64,000 nt of DNA from Actinoplanes sp. TFC3 (GTDB lineage Bacteria; Actinomycetota; Actinomycetes; Mycobacteriales; Micromonosporaceae): assembly GCF_001553785.1 (NCBI RefSeq), contig NZ_LOJP01000002.1, positions 590,573 through 654,572 of the forward strand, in the 5' to 3' direction. Position numbers and translations under genes: made by a program. Shown in pieces: positions 49,392-59,101 of this stretch. The notes beneath the pieces are model-generated. The model made no database searches. It was not told the DNA's origin and saw nothing but the letters and a program-made list of their open reading frames with translations. Each line of letters opens with the position of its first letter. Positions within the stretch are counted from its first letter, which is position 1.

Positions 49392-50414
49392 GTGAGGGTG
49401 CGTGAATGGGATCCCCGGTCCGCGTCGGACGAGGAGATCCAATCGCTCGTGGAGACGCTGAACCAGGTGCTGGCAGCCGACCTCCCGGACGATCCATCGT
49501 GGCAGGACGTCCAGGTCAGGGAGTACCTGGCCGAGACGATGCCGGGCGAGCGCCGGATCAGCTGGGTAGCCGAGGACGATCGGGTGGCCGAAGGCGAAGG
49601 CCAGGTCTTCGGGCACGTCACGCTGCTGCTGCTGGGTAATGCCGGTGTGCTCGAGGTGTTCGTGCATCCCCGGCTGCGCCGTCGCGGGCTGGGTCAGCAG
49701 TTGGTGGCGGTTGCGGCGCGGCGGGCGTACCTCGAAGGCTTTTCGTCAATAAGCGTCGAGGCTATCGGTGGCACTTCGGCGATCGGGTTCTACGAATATC
49801 TGGGCTTCACCAAGGATTACGTGGAAGCCCGCAGCGTGCTGAGCCTGTCCAGCGTGGATTGGGAGTCGCTGGGCACCATGGCAAGCGGCCTCAGCCCCGG
49901 ATACAAGGTCGAATATTACCCGGGTGGACCGCCGCGTGAGCTGCTCGAAGCCTATGCACAGGCCAAGCTGGAGGCTCAGGACGGCGACGATAACGACCCG
50001 GACAGCCGCCCGAGTTCGGCCGATCCGCAACGACTGCGCGACAGTCTGGACACCCTGCACCGGCGCGGATTGAAACCTTATGTGGTGCTGGCAATTCACG
50101 AGGAAACGGGGGAAGTGGCCGGCCTCACGGAACTCGTTGTCCCGGCCCAACATCCGGAACGAGCAGATCAATACGACACCATCGTCGTACGAAAACACCG
50201 CGGCTACGGCATCGACCGCGCGATCAAAGCCCGCATGTTGTTCGAGTTGCGCACCGCGGAACCCGGACTGCACCAGGTCCAGACGTGGAATGCCCAGCAC
50301 AACGAATCAATGCTGAAGGTCAACGCCGAACTCGGATTTCAATCAGACCGGGACTGGTACGAATACGCCGCCGATGTTGTCCGGCTCGTCCACCGGCTCG
50401 AATCCCGGGACTGA
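49392..50414 (+). CDS. Tandem GNAT acetyltransferase
   Basis: A 340-residue protein with two GNAT domains. The first (about 1-160) has the CoA loop HPRLRRRGLGQQLV and GTSAIGFYEYLGF. The second (about 175-335) has VRKHRGYGIDRAIKARML and ESMLKVNAELGF. The layout is that of mycothiol synthase (MshD) and of aminoglycoside-like double GNATs, but the sequence does not clearly match MshD. GTG 49392 or 49398; no strong ribosome site. A hairpin follows directly. Confidence 0.83.
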   Translation: MRVREWDPRSASDEEIQSLVETLNQVLAADLPDDPSWQDVQVREYLAETMPGERRISWVAEDDRVAEGEGQVFGHVTLLLLGNAGVLEVFVHPRLRRRGLGQQLVAVAARRAYLEGFSSISVEAIGGTSAIGFYEYLGFTKDYVEARSVLSLSSVDWESLGTMASGLSPGYKVEYYPGGPPRELLEAYAQAKLEAQDGDDNDPDSRPSSADPQRLRDSLDTLHRRGLKPYVVLAIHEETGEVAGLTELVVPAQHPERADQYDTIVVRKHRGYGIDRAIKARMLFELRTAEPGLHQVQTWNAQHNESMLKVNAELGFQSDRDWYEYAADVVRLVHRLESRD

Positions 50415-50448
50415 CGCCGGGGTCGAGGCGCGCAGCCCCACCCCGGCG
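50415..50448. terminator. Bidirectional hairpin between GNAT gene and hemB
   Basis: CGCCGGGGT / ACCCCGGCG, a 9-bp perfect stem with a 16-base loop between convergent genes; it begins at the base after the GNAT stop. Confidence 0.7.
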
Positions 50449-50461
50449 GGCAGCGCGGTGA

Positions 50462-51451
<990 letters not shown>

Positions 51452-51614
51452 GCTCACTCCCTCACCCAAGCCGGCCGCACAAGCCGGCAAATCATCACCG
51501 GCTCGATCAAGCCGGGGCATTCCAACAGTCAACTATCGAGCTTACGACCCTGCCAAAAGGCGAGGGCCGGTCCGGAGCAGCAGCCCCGTCCCGGCCCGTA
51601 CCAGTTGCCAACCG

Positions 51615-53201
51615 TCAGCGGAACCGCAGCGCCGTGGGCCCCTGCACCTTCGACCCGCGCCGCTGCTTGGCCGGCATCGCTGCCAGCTTTTCGCGCAGCT
51701 CCACCGCGTACGACGCCAGGGCCTCGACCAGGTCCGGCACCGAGGCGTGCTGCGGCTGGACGTCGACGCGCAGGCCGAACTCCGTGGCCGTTTCCGCGGT
51801 CTTGGGGCCGATGACCGCCACCACCGTGCGGGCGTGCGGCTTGCCCGCGATGCCCACCAGGTTGCGGACCGTGGAGGACGACGTGAACAGCACCGCGTCG
51901 AAGCCGCCGGACTTGATGGCGTCGCGGATGTCGGCCGGAGGCGGGGCTGCCCGGACCGTGCGGTAGGCCGTTACGTCGTCGACCTCCCAGCCACGCTCGA
52001 TGAGACCGGCGGCCAGGGTTTCCGTGGCGATGTCGGCTCGGGGCAGCAGGACGCGGCCCACCGGGTCGAGGATTTCGTCGTGAGGGGAGAACTCCGCCAG
52101 CAGGCCCTCGCTGGACTGGTCGCCAGCCGGGATCAGCTCGGGCTGGATGCCGAAGTCGCGGACCGCGTCGGCCGTCGCCTCGCCGATGCAGGCGATCTTC
52201 ACGCCGCCGAAGTGGCGGGCGTCAAGGCCATGTTCGGCGAACTTCTCCCAGACCGCGCGCACCGCGTTGACCGAGGTGAAGACCACCCAGGCGTAGCGGC
52301 CGTCGACCAGGCCCTTGACCGCGCGCTCCATCTGCGCCGGGGTGCGGGGCGGCTCCACGGCGATGGTGGGCACCTCGCAGGGGATGGCGCCGTACGCCCG
52401 CAGCCGGGCGCTCATCGCGCCGGCCTGCTCCTTGGTGCGGGGGACGAGCACCTTCCAGCCGTACAGCGGGCGGTTCTCCCACCAGCTGAGCTTGTCGCGC
52501 TCGGCCACGTCCCCACCCACGGTGAGAACGACGCGGCCGGTGAAGCCGAGGGCCGCCGCCACGAAGCTGTCCACCGTGCTGGTGGTCGTGTACTGGGTCT
52601 CGCCGGTGCCGTCGCCGGTCACGCCGACCGGGAGGCCCGGTTCGATGCCTGAGGCCAGCAGGCCGTCGCGGACCGCGGCGAGGTCGCCGGCGTCCACTGC
52701 CACCGCGAAGGAGCCCTTGAGAGCGGCCGCCGCGAGGGCGTCGAAGTCCAGCGCGGAGACGTCGTCCACGTCGGCCACGGTGCGGACCGCCGGCAGCGGG
52801 ACACCCGCGTAGGTGGCCACGCCCTCGGCCTGGCCCAGGCCCGGGACCACCTCGAAGTGCACGGCGGTGCGGGCCACGGCGTGCACCTCGTGCACCACGG
52901 CTTCGTGCCCGAACGGGTCGCCGGCCACCAGGTGCACGGCGGACAGGCCCGACTTGGCCGCGGACAGCAGCACCTTGGCCACGTCGCCGGGCGCGCCTTC
53001 GGCCGGGCTGAACTGGGTGTCGTCCTTGGCCTCCGCCTTGATCGCCGCAAGCAGCGACTCGGGGACGCCACGGTCGTAGATGACCTGGTCGGCGTCGGCG
53101 AGGGTGTCGTGGGCCCGGCGCGTCAGCAGGCCCGGGTCGCCGGGTCCGGCGCCGACGAACGCGATGCGTCCGGCGCGGTTGCGGGCGGTGCGGGTGGTCA
53201 T
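51615..53201 (-). CDS. hemD: Fused uroporphyrinogen-III methyltransferase and synthase (CobA-HemD)
   Basis: 528 residues. The N-terminal SUMT half (about 10-245) has VGAGPGDPGLLTRRA, the diagnostic VHLVAGDPFGHEAV, and GLGQAEGVATYAGVPLP. The C-terminal uroporphyrinogen-III synthase half (about 260-510) has PLYGWKVLVPRTKEQAGAMSARL and VVFTSVNAVRAVWE. It thus closes the tetrapyrrole ring and feeds the sirohaem/cobalamin branch. ATG 53201 overlaps the hemC stop (ATGA) with GGGGAG upstream. The same fusion is usual in actinobacteria. Confidence 0.94.
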   Translation of the reverse strand: MTTRTARNRAGRIAFVGAGPGDPGLLTRRAHDTLADADQVIYDRGVPESLLAAIKAEAKDDTQFSPAEGAPGDVAKVLLSAAKSGLSAVHLVAGDPFGHEAVVHEVHAVARTAVHFEVVPGLGQAEGVATYAGVPLPAVRTVADVDDVSALDFDALAAAALKGSFAVAVDAGDLAAVRDGLLASGIEPGLPVGVTGDGTGETQYTTTSTVDSFVAAALGFTGRVVLTVGGDVAERDKLSWWENRPLYGWKVLVPRTKEQAGAMSARLRAYGAIPCEVPTIAVEPPRTPAQMERAVKGLVDGRYAWVVFTSVNAVRAVWEKFAEHGLDARHFGGVKIACIGEATADAVRDFGIQPELIPAGDQSSEGLLAEFSPHDEILDPVGRVLLPRADIATETLAAGLIERGWEVDDVTAYRTVRAAPPPADIRDAIKSGGFDAVLFTSSSTVRNLVGIAGKPHARTVVAVIGPKTAETATEFGLRVDVQPQHASVPDLVEALASYAVELREKLAAMPAKQRRGSKVQGPTALRFR

Positions 53202-54127
53202 TCTGTGCTCCCCATCAGGGTGTCGGCGCCGGCCTCGAGGAGATCGGCGGCGAGCGCCTTGCCGATCTCCGCCGCGCCGGCGGGCGTACCGGTGCGCGAC
53301 AGCCGGACAGCTCGGGCCCCGTCCGGGCTGATCACCGCACCGCGCAAGTAGATCTCGTCGCCGTGCTCGCCTTCGGCAAGCTCGGCGTGTGCCGCGACCG
53401 GAGCGGAACATCCGGCCTCGAGCGTGGCGAGCAACGCCCGTTCCGCCGTGACGGCGGCTCGGGACGGCGCATGGTCGAGGATCCCCAGGAGCTCGACCAG
53501 GTCTGCGTCGCCGGACCGGCACTCCACCGCCAGCGCACCCTGGGCAGGGGCGGGCAGCATGAGCATCGGATCCAGCGTTTCTGCGATCTCGGCTGTGCGG
53601 CCGAGACGCGCCACACCGGCCCGCGCCAGGACCACCGCATCGAGGTCGGCTTCGGGGCCGAACACCCTCGCGATGCGACTGTCGATGTTGCCGCGAATCG
53701 GCGTGACCTGCAACTGTAGGCCCAAAGCGTGCAGTTGCGCGATTCGGCGCACCGCGCCCGTACCGATGGTGGACCCGGGGGCGAGTTCGGCCAGGGCCTT
53801 GCCGTCGCGGGCGATCAGCGCGTCGCGCGGGTCCTCACGGACCGGCACGGCGGCGATGTGCAGCGTGGGGTGCTGCGCGGTGGGCAGGTCCTTGTAGGAG
53901 TGGACCGCAAAGTCGATCTCCCTGTTGACCAGCGCGTCGCGCAGGGCGGAAACGAACACCCCGACGCCGAGCTGGGCCACCGGGGCGGCCGAACGGTCAC
54001 CGGCGGTGACGATGCGGACCAGCTCGACCGGCACGCCGGTGCGCGCGGTCAGCTCGTCGGCCATCATCTGGCTCTGGGCCAAGGCGAGTTTGCTGCCCCG
54101 GGTGCCGAGGCGTAGCGGGGTGGTCAC
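53198..54127 (-). CDS. hemC: Hydroxymethylbilane synthase
   Basis: A 309-residue porphobilinogen deaminase. Motifs: LRLGTRGSKLALAQS, HSYKDLPTA with catalytic-site residues, IGTGAVRRIAQL, PIRGNIDSRI, and the cofactor-bearing Cys in ATLEAGCSAPVAAHA (dipyrromethane attachment). GTG 54127 overlaps the hemA stop (GTGA), so translation is coupled. Confidence 0.96.
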   Translation of the reverse strand: MTTPLRLGTRGSKLALAQSQMMADELTARTGVPVELVRIVTAGDRSAAPVAQLGVGVFVSALRDALVNREIDFAVHSYKDLPTAQHPTLHIAAVPVREDPRDALIARDGKALAELAPGSTIGTGAVRRIAQLHALGLQLQVTPIRGNIDSRIARVFGPEADLDAVVLARAGVARLGRTAEIAETLDPMLMLPAPAQGALAVECRSGDADLVELLGILDHAPSRAAVTAERALLATLEAGCSAPVAAHAELAEGEHGDEIYLRGAVISPDGARAVRLSRTGTPAGAAEIGKALAADLLEAGADTLMGSTE

Positions 54128-55419
54128 GCTTTTCCTCCGATCTCCGGTACGGCGTCAGCCTGGGTCGCGTGCGGGACGTCAAGGTCGAACAGTTCCCGTA
54201 ACAGGGCCGCATATTGGTCGCCGCCGGGCTCGGCCGCAAGTTGGCGGACCCGGACAGTCGGCGAGTGCAGCAGTTGCTGGACCACCCGGTGCAGGGTGCG
54301 GGCGACGTCGGAACGCTGCTCGTCGGTGAATTCCGGGCGGCGCGACGACAGCTTGCGCAGCTCGGCTGTGACCACCTCATCGGCGCGGGTGCGCAGGGCG
54401 GCCACGGTGGGGGCGATGTCGGCCCCGCGCAGCCAGGCGAGGAAGTGGTCTACCTCGCAGGACACGATCTGTTCGACCGCGGCGGTGTCGGCGGCGGCGG
54501 GTAGCGACCGACGGCTGGCGGCCAGCCCGTCGATGTCCACGACGCTCACGTGGGGCAGTTCGGCCACGCCCGGGGCGACGTCGCGCGGCACCGCCAGGTC
54601 GAGCACCACGAGTTCACGATCGCGCCCGGTCAGGCGGTCGGGGGTGAGCACCGGCTCGGTCGAGGCTGTGGCGCAAACCACCAGGTCGGCTTTCGCGAGG
54701 GCAGCGTCGAGAGAGTCGAAGGGCACCGCCGTGGCGCCGTAGGCCTCGGCGAGCCGGGCGGCCCGGTCGGCACCGCGGTTGGTGATCTGCAGCGGGCCCA
54801 CGCCGGAGCGGGTCAGGGTCGCCACGGACAGCGCCCCCATCGCGCCGGCCCCGATCACCAGGCCCTTGCGCCCGGCGAGGTCGCCGCCGAACACGTCGGC
54901 GGCCACGTCCAGGGCGGCGGTAACCACGCTCTGCCCGGCCTTGTCGATGCCGGTCTCCGAGTGCGCCCGCTTGCCCACGCGCAGCGTCTGCTGCATCAGC
55001 TCGTGCAGCAGCCGGCCAGCCGAGTCGGCCTCGGTAGCCACGTGGTATGCATCACGCAGCTGGCCCAGAATCTGGGACTCGCCGACGACCATCGAGTCGA
55101 GCCCGGAGGACACCCGGAACGAGTGGCGCACGGCCGCCTCGTCGTAGTGCACGTAAAGGTGCGAGGCCAGCTCGGTGGACCCGATGCCGGACTCATCGGC
55201 AAGCACGGTGCAGAGGTCACCGAGGCCGCCGTGGAAGCTGGAGACCGCCGCCCATACCTCCACCCGGTTGCAGGTGGAGAGCAGGACCGCCTCACCGATG
55301 TAGGGCTGCGCCACCAGCTTCTGCAGCACGGCCGGGATGTCGGAGCCGGCGATCGAGAGTCGCTCGAGGGTGCCGACACCGGCCGTCCGGTACGACGCAC
55401 CGACGCTGAGCAAGTTCAC
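54124..55419 (-). CDS. hemA: Glutamyl-tRNA reductase
   Basis: A 431-residue enzyme, first committed step of the C5 haem pathway: reduces glutamyl-tRNA to glutamate-1-semialdehyde. Catalytic Cys50 in LLSTCNRVEVW, NADPH domain with VIGAGAMGALSVATL, and a C-terminal dimerisation helix (about 330-420). GTG 55419 overlaps the rex stop (GTGA). hemL, which should follow in the pathway, is not in this window. Confidence 0.96.
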   Translation of the reverse strand: MNLLSVGASYRTAGVGTLERLSIAGSDIPAVLQKLVAQPYIGEAVLLSTCNRVEVWAAVSSFHGGLGDLCTVLADESGIGSTELASHLYVHYDEAAVRHSFRVSSGLDSMVVGESQILGQLRDAYHVATEADSAGRLLHELMQQTLRVGKRAHSETGIDKAGQSVVTAALDVAADVFGGDLAGRKGLVIGAGAMGALSVATLTRSGVGPLQITNRGADRAARLAEAYGATAVPFDSLDAALAKADLVVCATASTEPVLTPDRLTGRDRELVVLDLAVPRDVAPGVAELPHVSVVDIDGLAASRRSLPAAADTAAVEQIVSCEVDHFLAWLRGADIAPTVAALRTRADEVVTAELRKLSSRRPEFTDEQRSDVARTLHRVVQQLLHSPTVRVRQLAAEPGGDQYAALLRELFDLDVPHATQADAVPEIGGKA

Positions 55420-56156
55420 GACCCGACCGCCTCCTGGTTGCCGCTCTGGTCGACGCGACCGCCGGGCAGGGCGGTCAGCGAGGCTTTGCGGTGCTCGTGG
55501 AAAGACAAGATTTGCAGCTCGACGGCCAGGTCTACCTTGCGGACATCGACCCCGGCTGGAACCGAGAGCACGCAGGGGGCGAAGTTGAGGATGCTGGTGA
55601 CCCCCGCGGCCACCAGATCGTCCGCGACGCCCTGCGCGGCGTTGGGCGGGGTCGAGATGACCCCGATGGTGATGCCCTCGTCGACGACCGCGCGGCGCAA
55701 CTCGCCGACGTGGCGCACGATGAGCCCGTTGATGGCCTTGCCGACCTGGTCGAGGTCGGCGTCGAACAGCGCGACGATGCGGAAACCGCGGCTGGCGAAC
55801 CCGTCGTAGCCGGCCAGCGCGTGCCCGAGGTTGCCGACACCGACCAGCGCCACGGCGCGGCGCTGGTCGAGGCCGAGAATGTATTCAATCTGGTCGATCA
55901 GCAGGGTGACGTCGTAGCCGACGCCGCGGGTGCCGTAGGACCCGAGATGCGAGAGGTCCTTGCGCAGCTTGGCGGAGTTGACGCCCGCGGCGGCGGCGAG
56001 CCCCTCGCTGGAGATCGTGTCCGAGCCGGCTTCCGCGAGGTTGTGCAGGGCGCGAAGGTATTCCGGCAGCCGTGCGATCGTCGCTTCCGGAAGATCCGGG
56101 AAGGCGGGCACTGCGCCGGCGTTGCCGGGCGTGTTTCCATGACGCTGCTGGCTCAT
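55416..56156 (-). CDS. rex: Redox-sensing transcriptional repressor Rex
   Basis: A 246-residue NAD(H)-responsive repressor. The winged helix (about 20-85) contains LPEYLRALHNLAEAG and VNSAKLRKDLSHLGSYGTRG. The Rossmann domain has VALVGVGNLGHALAGY, followed by FDADLDQVG. The C-terminal swapped helix is RKVDLAVELQILSFHEHRK. ATG 56156 has CGGAG four bases upstream. It heads the rex-hemA-hemC-hemD operon as in Streptomyces coelicolor, with a Rex operator upstream, so NADH/NAD+ ratio should control haem synthesis. Confidence 0.95.
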   Translation of the reverse strand: MSQQRHGNTPGNAGAVPAFPDLPEATIARLPEYLRALHNLAEAGSDTISSEGLAAAAGVNSAKLRKDLSHLGSYGTRGVGYDVTLLIDQIEYILGLDQRRAVALVGVGNLGHALAGYDGFASRGFRIVALFDADLDQVGKAINGLIVRHVGELRRAVVDEGITIGVISTPPNAAQGVADDLVAAGVTSILNFAPCVLSVPAGVDVRKVDLAVELQILSFHEHRKASLTALPGGRVDQSGNQEAVGS

Positions 56157-56257
56157 CTGACTCCGTGCCGACAAGGTGGCGAACCTGCGGAGAGCCCACT
56201 GAAGCCTGGGTTGGAGGGCTGTGATAGCGGGGCTCGTCGGAGTCACAGCGTAGGCGC

Positions 56258-56275
56258 TTGTGAAGGCGTGCACAA
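56258..56275. promoter_or_regulatory. Rex operator (ROP)
   Basis: TTGTGAA-GGCG-TGCACAA matches TTGTGAA-N4-TTCACAA with one mismatch, 102 bases before the rex ATG. Autoregulation of rex-hem by NADH is expected. Confidence 0.75.
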
Positions 56276-56402
56276 ATCGCGATCTTGATAGCGGAACTGG
56301 ACAAAGATCATGTCAGCGTGCTATTCGCACGCTGACAACTATCCGAGTATTACCGCTTTCGAGGTCGCACGGCCACCGCCGTCGCCATCCCGACGACGAG
56401 TA

Positions 56403-57044
56403 TCACAGTGAACGGGCGATCGACACCGCTTCCACGAGGGTGTCGGCGACTGGCACGCCCGAGGCGCGCAGCCGTAGTGGGTCGGTGAAACCGCCGGTGT
56501 ACAGCACTGCGGCCGCGCCGACTGCAGTGGCGGCGTCGGCATCGTCGATGGAGTCGCCGATGAGCACGCAGTCGGATCCGGCGATGTTCTGCTGGGCCAG
56601 GTGCCGGGCCAGGTGACCGGCCTTGAGCCCGCCGTCGACCTCGGTGGGCCGGCCGTCGATGCGGGCGAACACGCCGGCCAGCCCCCGCGACTCGACCGCC
56701 GGGACCAGCTCGTCGTGGAACCACATGGACAGCAGCGACTGGGTGCCGGGCCAGGCCCTGATGGCCAGCTCGGCGTCGGCGACCAGCGGGATGGTGGTCA
56801 GGCCGACCCGGTACGCCTCGTGGAAGATCCGATCGAGCTCCTCGAACTCCTCGTCGGTGATCGCCCGTTCTAGGATCTCGGCGTAGAACTCGGCGACCGG
56901 CCGGCGAAAGCGCGAGCGGTGCTCGTCGGCGTCCACGCTGCGCCCGCCGATAGCGGCGAACGTCTGATTCGTCGAGTCGACCACCAGCGTCAGGTCGTCG
57001 AGCAGAGTGCCATTCCAGTCCCAGACAAGATGAGTACGCGCCAC
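56403..57044 (-). CDS. HAD-family hydrolase
   Basis: A 213-residue protein with nucleophile motif VWDWNGTLLDD, a helical cap, Lys in GGLKAGHLARHL, and acidic motif LIGDSIDDADAA. It resembles phosphoglycolate-phosphatase-like enzymes (the second residue of the nucleophile motif is Asn, DWNGT). The GTG start at 57044 is marked by TAACCT-N6-GTG (57051-57056), a leaderless promoter within the end of the glutaredoxin gene. Confidence 0.85.
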   Translation of the reverse strand: MARTHLVWDWNGTLLDDLTLVVDSTNQTFAAIGGRSVDADEHRSRFRRPVAEFYAEILERAITDEEFEELDRIFHEAYRVGLTTIPLVADAELAIRAWPGTQSLLSMWFHDELVPAVESRGLAGVFARIDGRPTEVDGGLKAGHLARHLAQQNIAGSDCVLIGDSIDDADAATAVGAAAVLYTGGFTDPLRLRASGVPVADTLVEAVSIARSL

Positions 57045-57053
57045 TGCGCGAGG

Positions 57054-57302
57054 TTACAGCCGAGGGGTACCCGGCGGTCGAGCCATATCCCGCAGCAGGC
57101 GTTCTTCCTCGACCCGCCAGTAGCCGTGCTCCTTGCCGTCGAGCAGCACCACCGGCACCCGGTCGCTGTAGTCGCGCTGCAGCTCAATCGACTCGTCCAC
57201 GTCCACCCGGGTCCAGTCACCGGGGGCGATGCGGTCGAGCACCCGTTCGGCGTCCTCGCACAGGTGGCACCCGGCGCGGCTGATCAAAGTGACCCGGGTC
57301 AT
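57054..57302 (-). CDS. Glutaredoxin-like protein
   Basis: An 82-residue thioredoxin-fold protein with active site CHLC (ISRAGCHLCEDAERVL), cis-Pro region RVPVVLLDG, of the DUF836/NrdH-like kind. M. tuberculosis Rv0508 is a similar protein next to hemA. The ATG overlaps the stop of the AMP-ligase gene (ATGA), so the two are coupled. Partner unknown; mycothiol or thioredoxin reductase are candidates. Confidence 0.9.
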   Translation of the reverse strand: MTRVTLISRAGCHLCEDAERVLDRIAPGDWTRVDVDESIELQRDYSDRVPVVLLDGKEHGYWRVEEERLLRDMARPPGTPRL

Positions 57303-58837
57303 CGGAGATCTCCTTTGCGTACCTTGCCGATGGCGGAGTGCGGCAACTCACCGACCAGCTCGATGCCGGCCGGAAGCTTGAAACGGGCGAGCTGCGCGGC
57401 GAGGAAGACGTGCAGCTCAGCCGGGGTGGGCGCCGGATCCAGGGCGGAGACAACATAGGCGTACGGCGCCTGCCCGCTGCGTTCGTCGGCCACCGCGATG
57501 ACAGCGGATTCAGCCACGCCGGGATGGGCGTCCAGCACGCGCTCGATCTCGGCCGGATACACGTTGAAGCCGTTCACCAGGATGAGCTCGCCGATCCGGT
57601 CGACCAGCACGAGATCCCCGGCGGCGTCGGCGTAGGCGATGTCCCCGGTGGCCCACCAGCCGTCCGCGTCCGGGCCGTCCCTGCCGTCGGGCCAGTAACC
57701 GGAGAACAGGTTGGCCCCGCGCACCACTATCTCGCCCGGGTCGGTGCCCTCGGAGTCGAGGTCGAGCTCCCAGTCGTCGTCCGGGCCGGCCGTGGCCACC
57801 CCGTCGCGCCACACCACCACGTCGTTGGCCGACCGTAGCCGCAGGGACACCCCGGGCAGCGGGCGGCCGATCGAGCCGATCTTGGTGCGATCGCTCACCG
57901 CGGTAGTGGTGAGCACCGGTGCCGCTTCAGTGAGGCCGTACCCGATCAAGATGCTCTTGCCGGTCGCGGCCGTGAAGCGCGCCGCAATGCCGGGGTCCAG
58001 CGGCGCCGCGCCACAGACGGCGGTGCGCACGCGGGCGAGGTCGACGTCCGGCACGAGCGACCAGGCGGCATACATGGACGGTACGCCGACCAGCGCCGTG
58101 ACCTCGTGTCGCGCAATCAGCCGCACCGTCTCAGCCGGGTCGAACCGGTCCACCAGCACGCCACAGGCGCCATGATGAGCCACCGCCCCCAGCCCGGTGT
58201 TCAGCCCGTAGGCGTGAAAGAACGGGATCGCGAGCAGCACCACGTCGTCCGCCCCGAGCACCGGTGGCTCGATCCGGGCCAGCTGTGCGTTGTTGGCTGT
58301 CAGGGCCCGGTGGGTGAGCATCGCGCCCTTGGGCCGCCCGCTGGTCCCCGAGGTGTAAAGGAGCACCGCGAGGTCGTCGGCAGCCGGTCCTCGCACGGCC
58401 AGTGGCGGACCGTCACCGTCCAGCTCCTCTTCCACCACGTACGAGGCCCGGCAGTCGGCGAGCACATACTCCCGTTCGTCGGCGGTGTATCCGGGGTTGA
58501 GCGGAACCGCCACGAGCCCGGCGCGCAACGCGGCGAAGTAGGCCACGGCGAAGCCGACGGTGTTGCCGAGGATGATGGCCACCCGGTCGCCCGGCGCCGC
58601 GACAGAGGTCAGGTGGCGGGCGGCCCGCTCGACCCGCGTGTCCACTTCCGCCCAGGTCAGCACCGTGTCACCGGCGATCAGCGCGGGGCTGTCCGGGCGC
58701 CGCCGCGCTGCTTCACGTACCGGATCAATCGCTGGCGCCGCGCTGAGATCTCCCACGACGCCCGAGTCTGGCACAACCGGGTACGAACCGGCAGAGACGC
58801 ACAGACTGTGCGCGACCGGTTCCAGGGTGTCATCCAT
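57299..58837 (-). CDS. AMP-dependent acyl-CoA synthetase/ligase
   Basis: About 512 residues. ANL-superfamily motifs: P-loop LLYTSGTSGRPKGAM, LLAIPFFHAYGLN, GYGLTEAAPV, TGDIAY, and the C-terminal catalytic Lys in HSAIGKVRKGDLR. It activates a carboxylic acid as acyl-AMP and then, probably, acyl-CoA. The acid is not predictable. ATG 58837 is uncertain; GTG 58756 would remove 27 residues before the conserved region. It is followed by a coupled glutaredoxin gene and divergent from bldN. Confidence 0.85.
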   Translation of the reverse strand: MDDTLEPVAHSLCVSAGSYPVVPDSGVVGDLSAAPAIDPVREAARRRPDSPALIAGDTVLTWAEVDTRVERAARHLTSVAAPGDRVAIILGNTVGFAVAYFAALRAGLVAVPLNPGYTADEREYVLADCRASYVVEEELDGDGPPLAVRGPAADDLAVLLYTSGTSGRPKGAMLTHRALTANNAQLARIEPPVLGADDVVLLAIPFFHAYGLNTGLGAVAHHGACGVLVDRFDPAETVRLIARHEVTALVGVPSMYAAWSLVPDVDLARVRTAVCGAAPLDPGIAARFTAATGKSILIGYGLTEAAPVLTTTAVSDRTKIGSIGRPLPGVSLRLRSANDVVVWRDGVATAGPDDDWELDLDSEGTDPGEIVVRGANLFSGYWPDGRDGPDADGWWATGDIAYADAAGDLVLVDRIGELILVNGFNVYPAEIERVLDAHPGVAESAVIAVADERSGQAPYAYVVSALDPAPTPAELHVFLAAQLARFKLPAGIELVGELPHSAIGKVRKGDLR

Positions 58838-58902
58838 CCTGACAGAACGAGAGCGTGACCACTCCGTGCCGCTCCGTGGTACTTCGTGCTGATTTGCGGC
58901 GA

Positions 58903-58917
58903 CGCACACATTGTGCG
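58903..58917. promoter_or_regulatory. Palindrome upstream of bldN-like gene
   Basis: CGCACA-CAT-TGTGCG, a perfect 6-bp inverted repeat in the 264-bp spacer between the AMP-ligase and bldN-like genes. A -10-like TAGATA lies near 59023. The regulator is not identified. Confidence 0.4.
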
Positions 58918-59101
58918 ACTGCCCGGGTGCACAAGCCGCAATACTTCGCCTCTGTGTAACGGAGTCCACATTCCGTGGGTGAGGACGGCCCGCCAGACCG
59001 GGGCCGCTTCACCCCTTTTGCTGTAGATAGCACGCGGTTTCGTGGACCCGGATCAGCTTCGATTCCCCCTCAGCGACGGCCCGCCGGGTCAAGGAGGCGC
59101 A

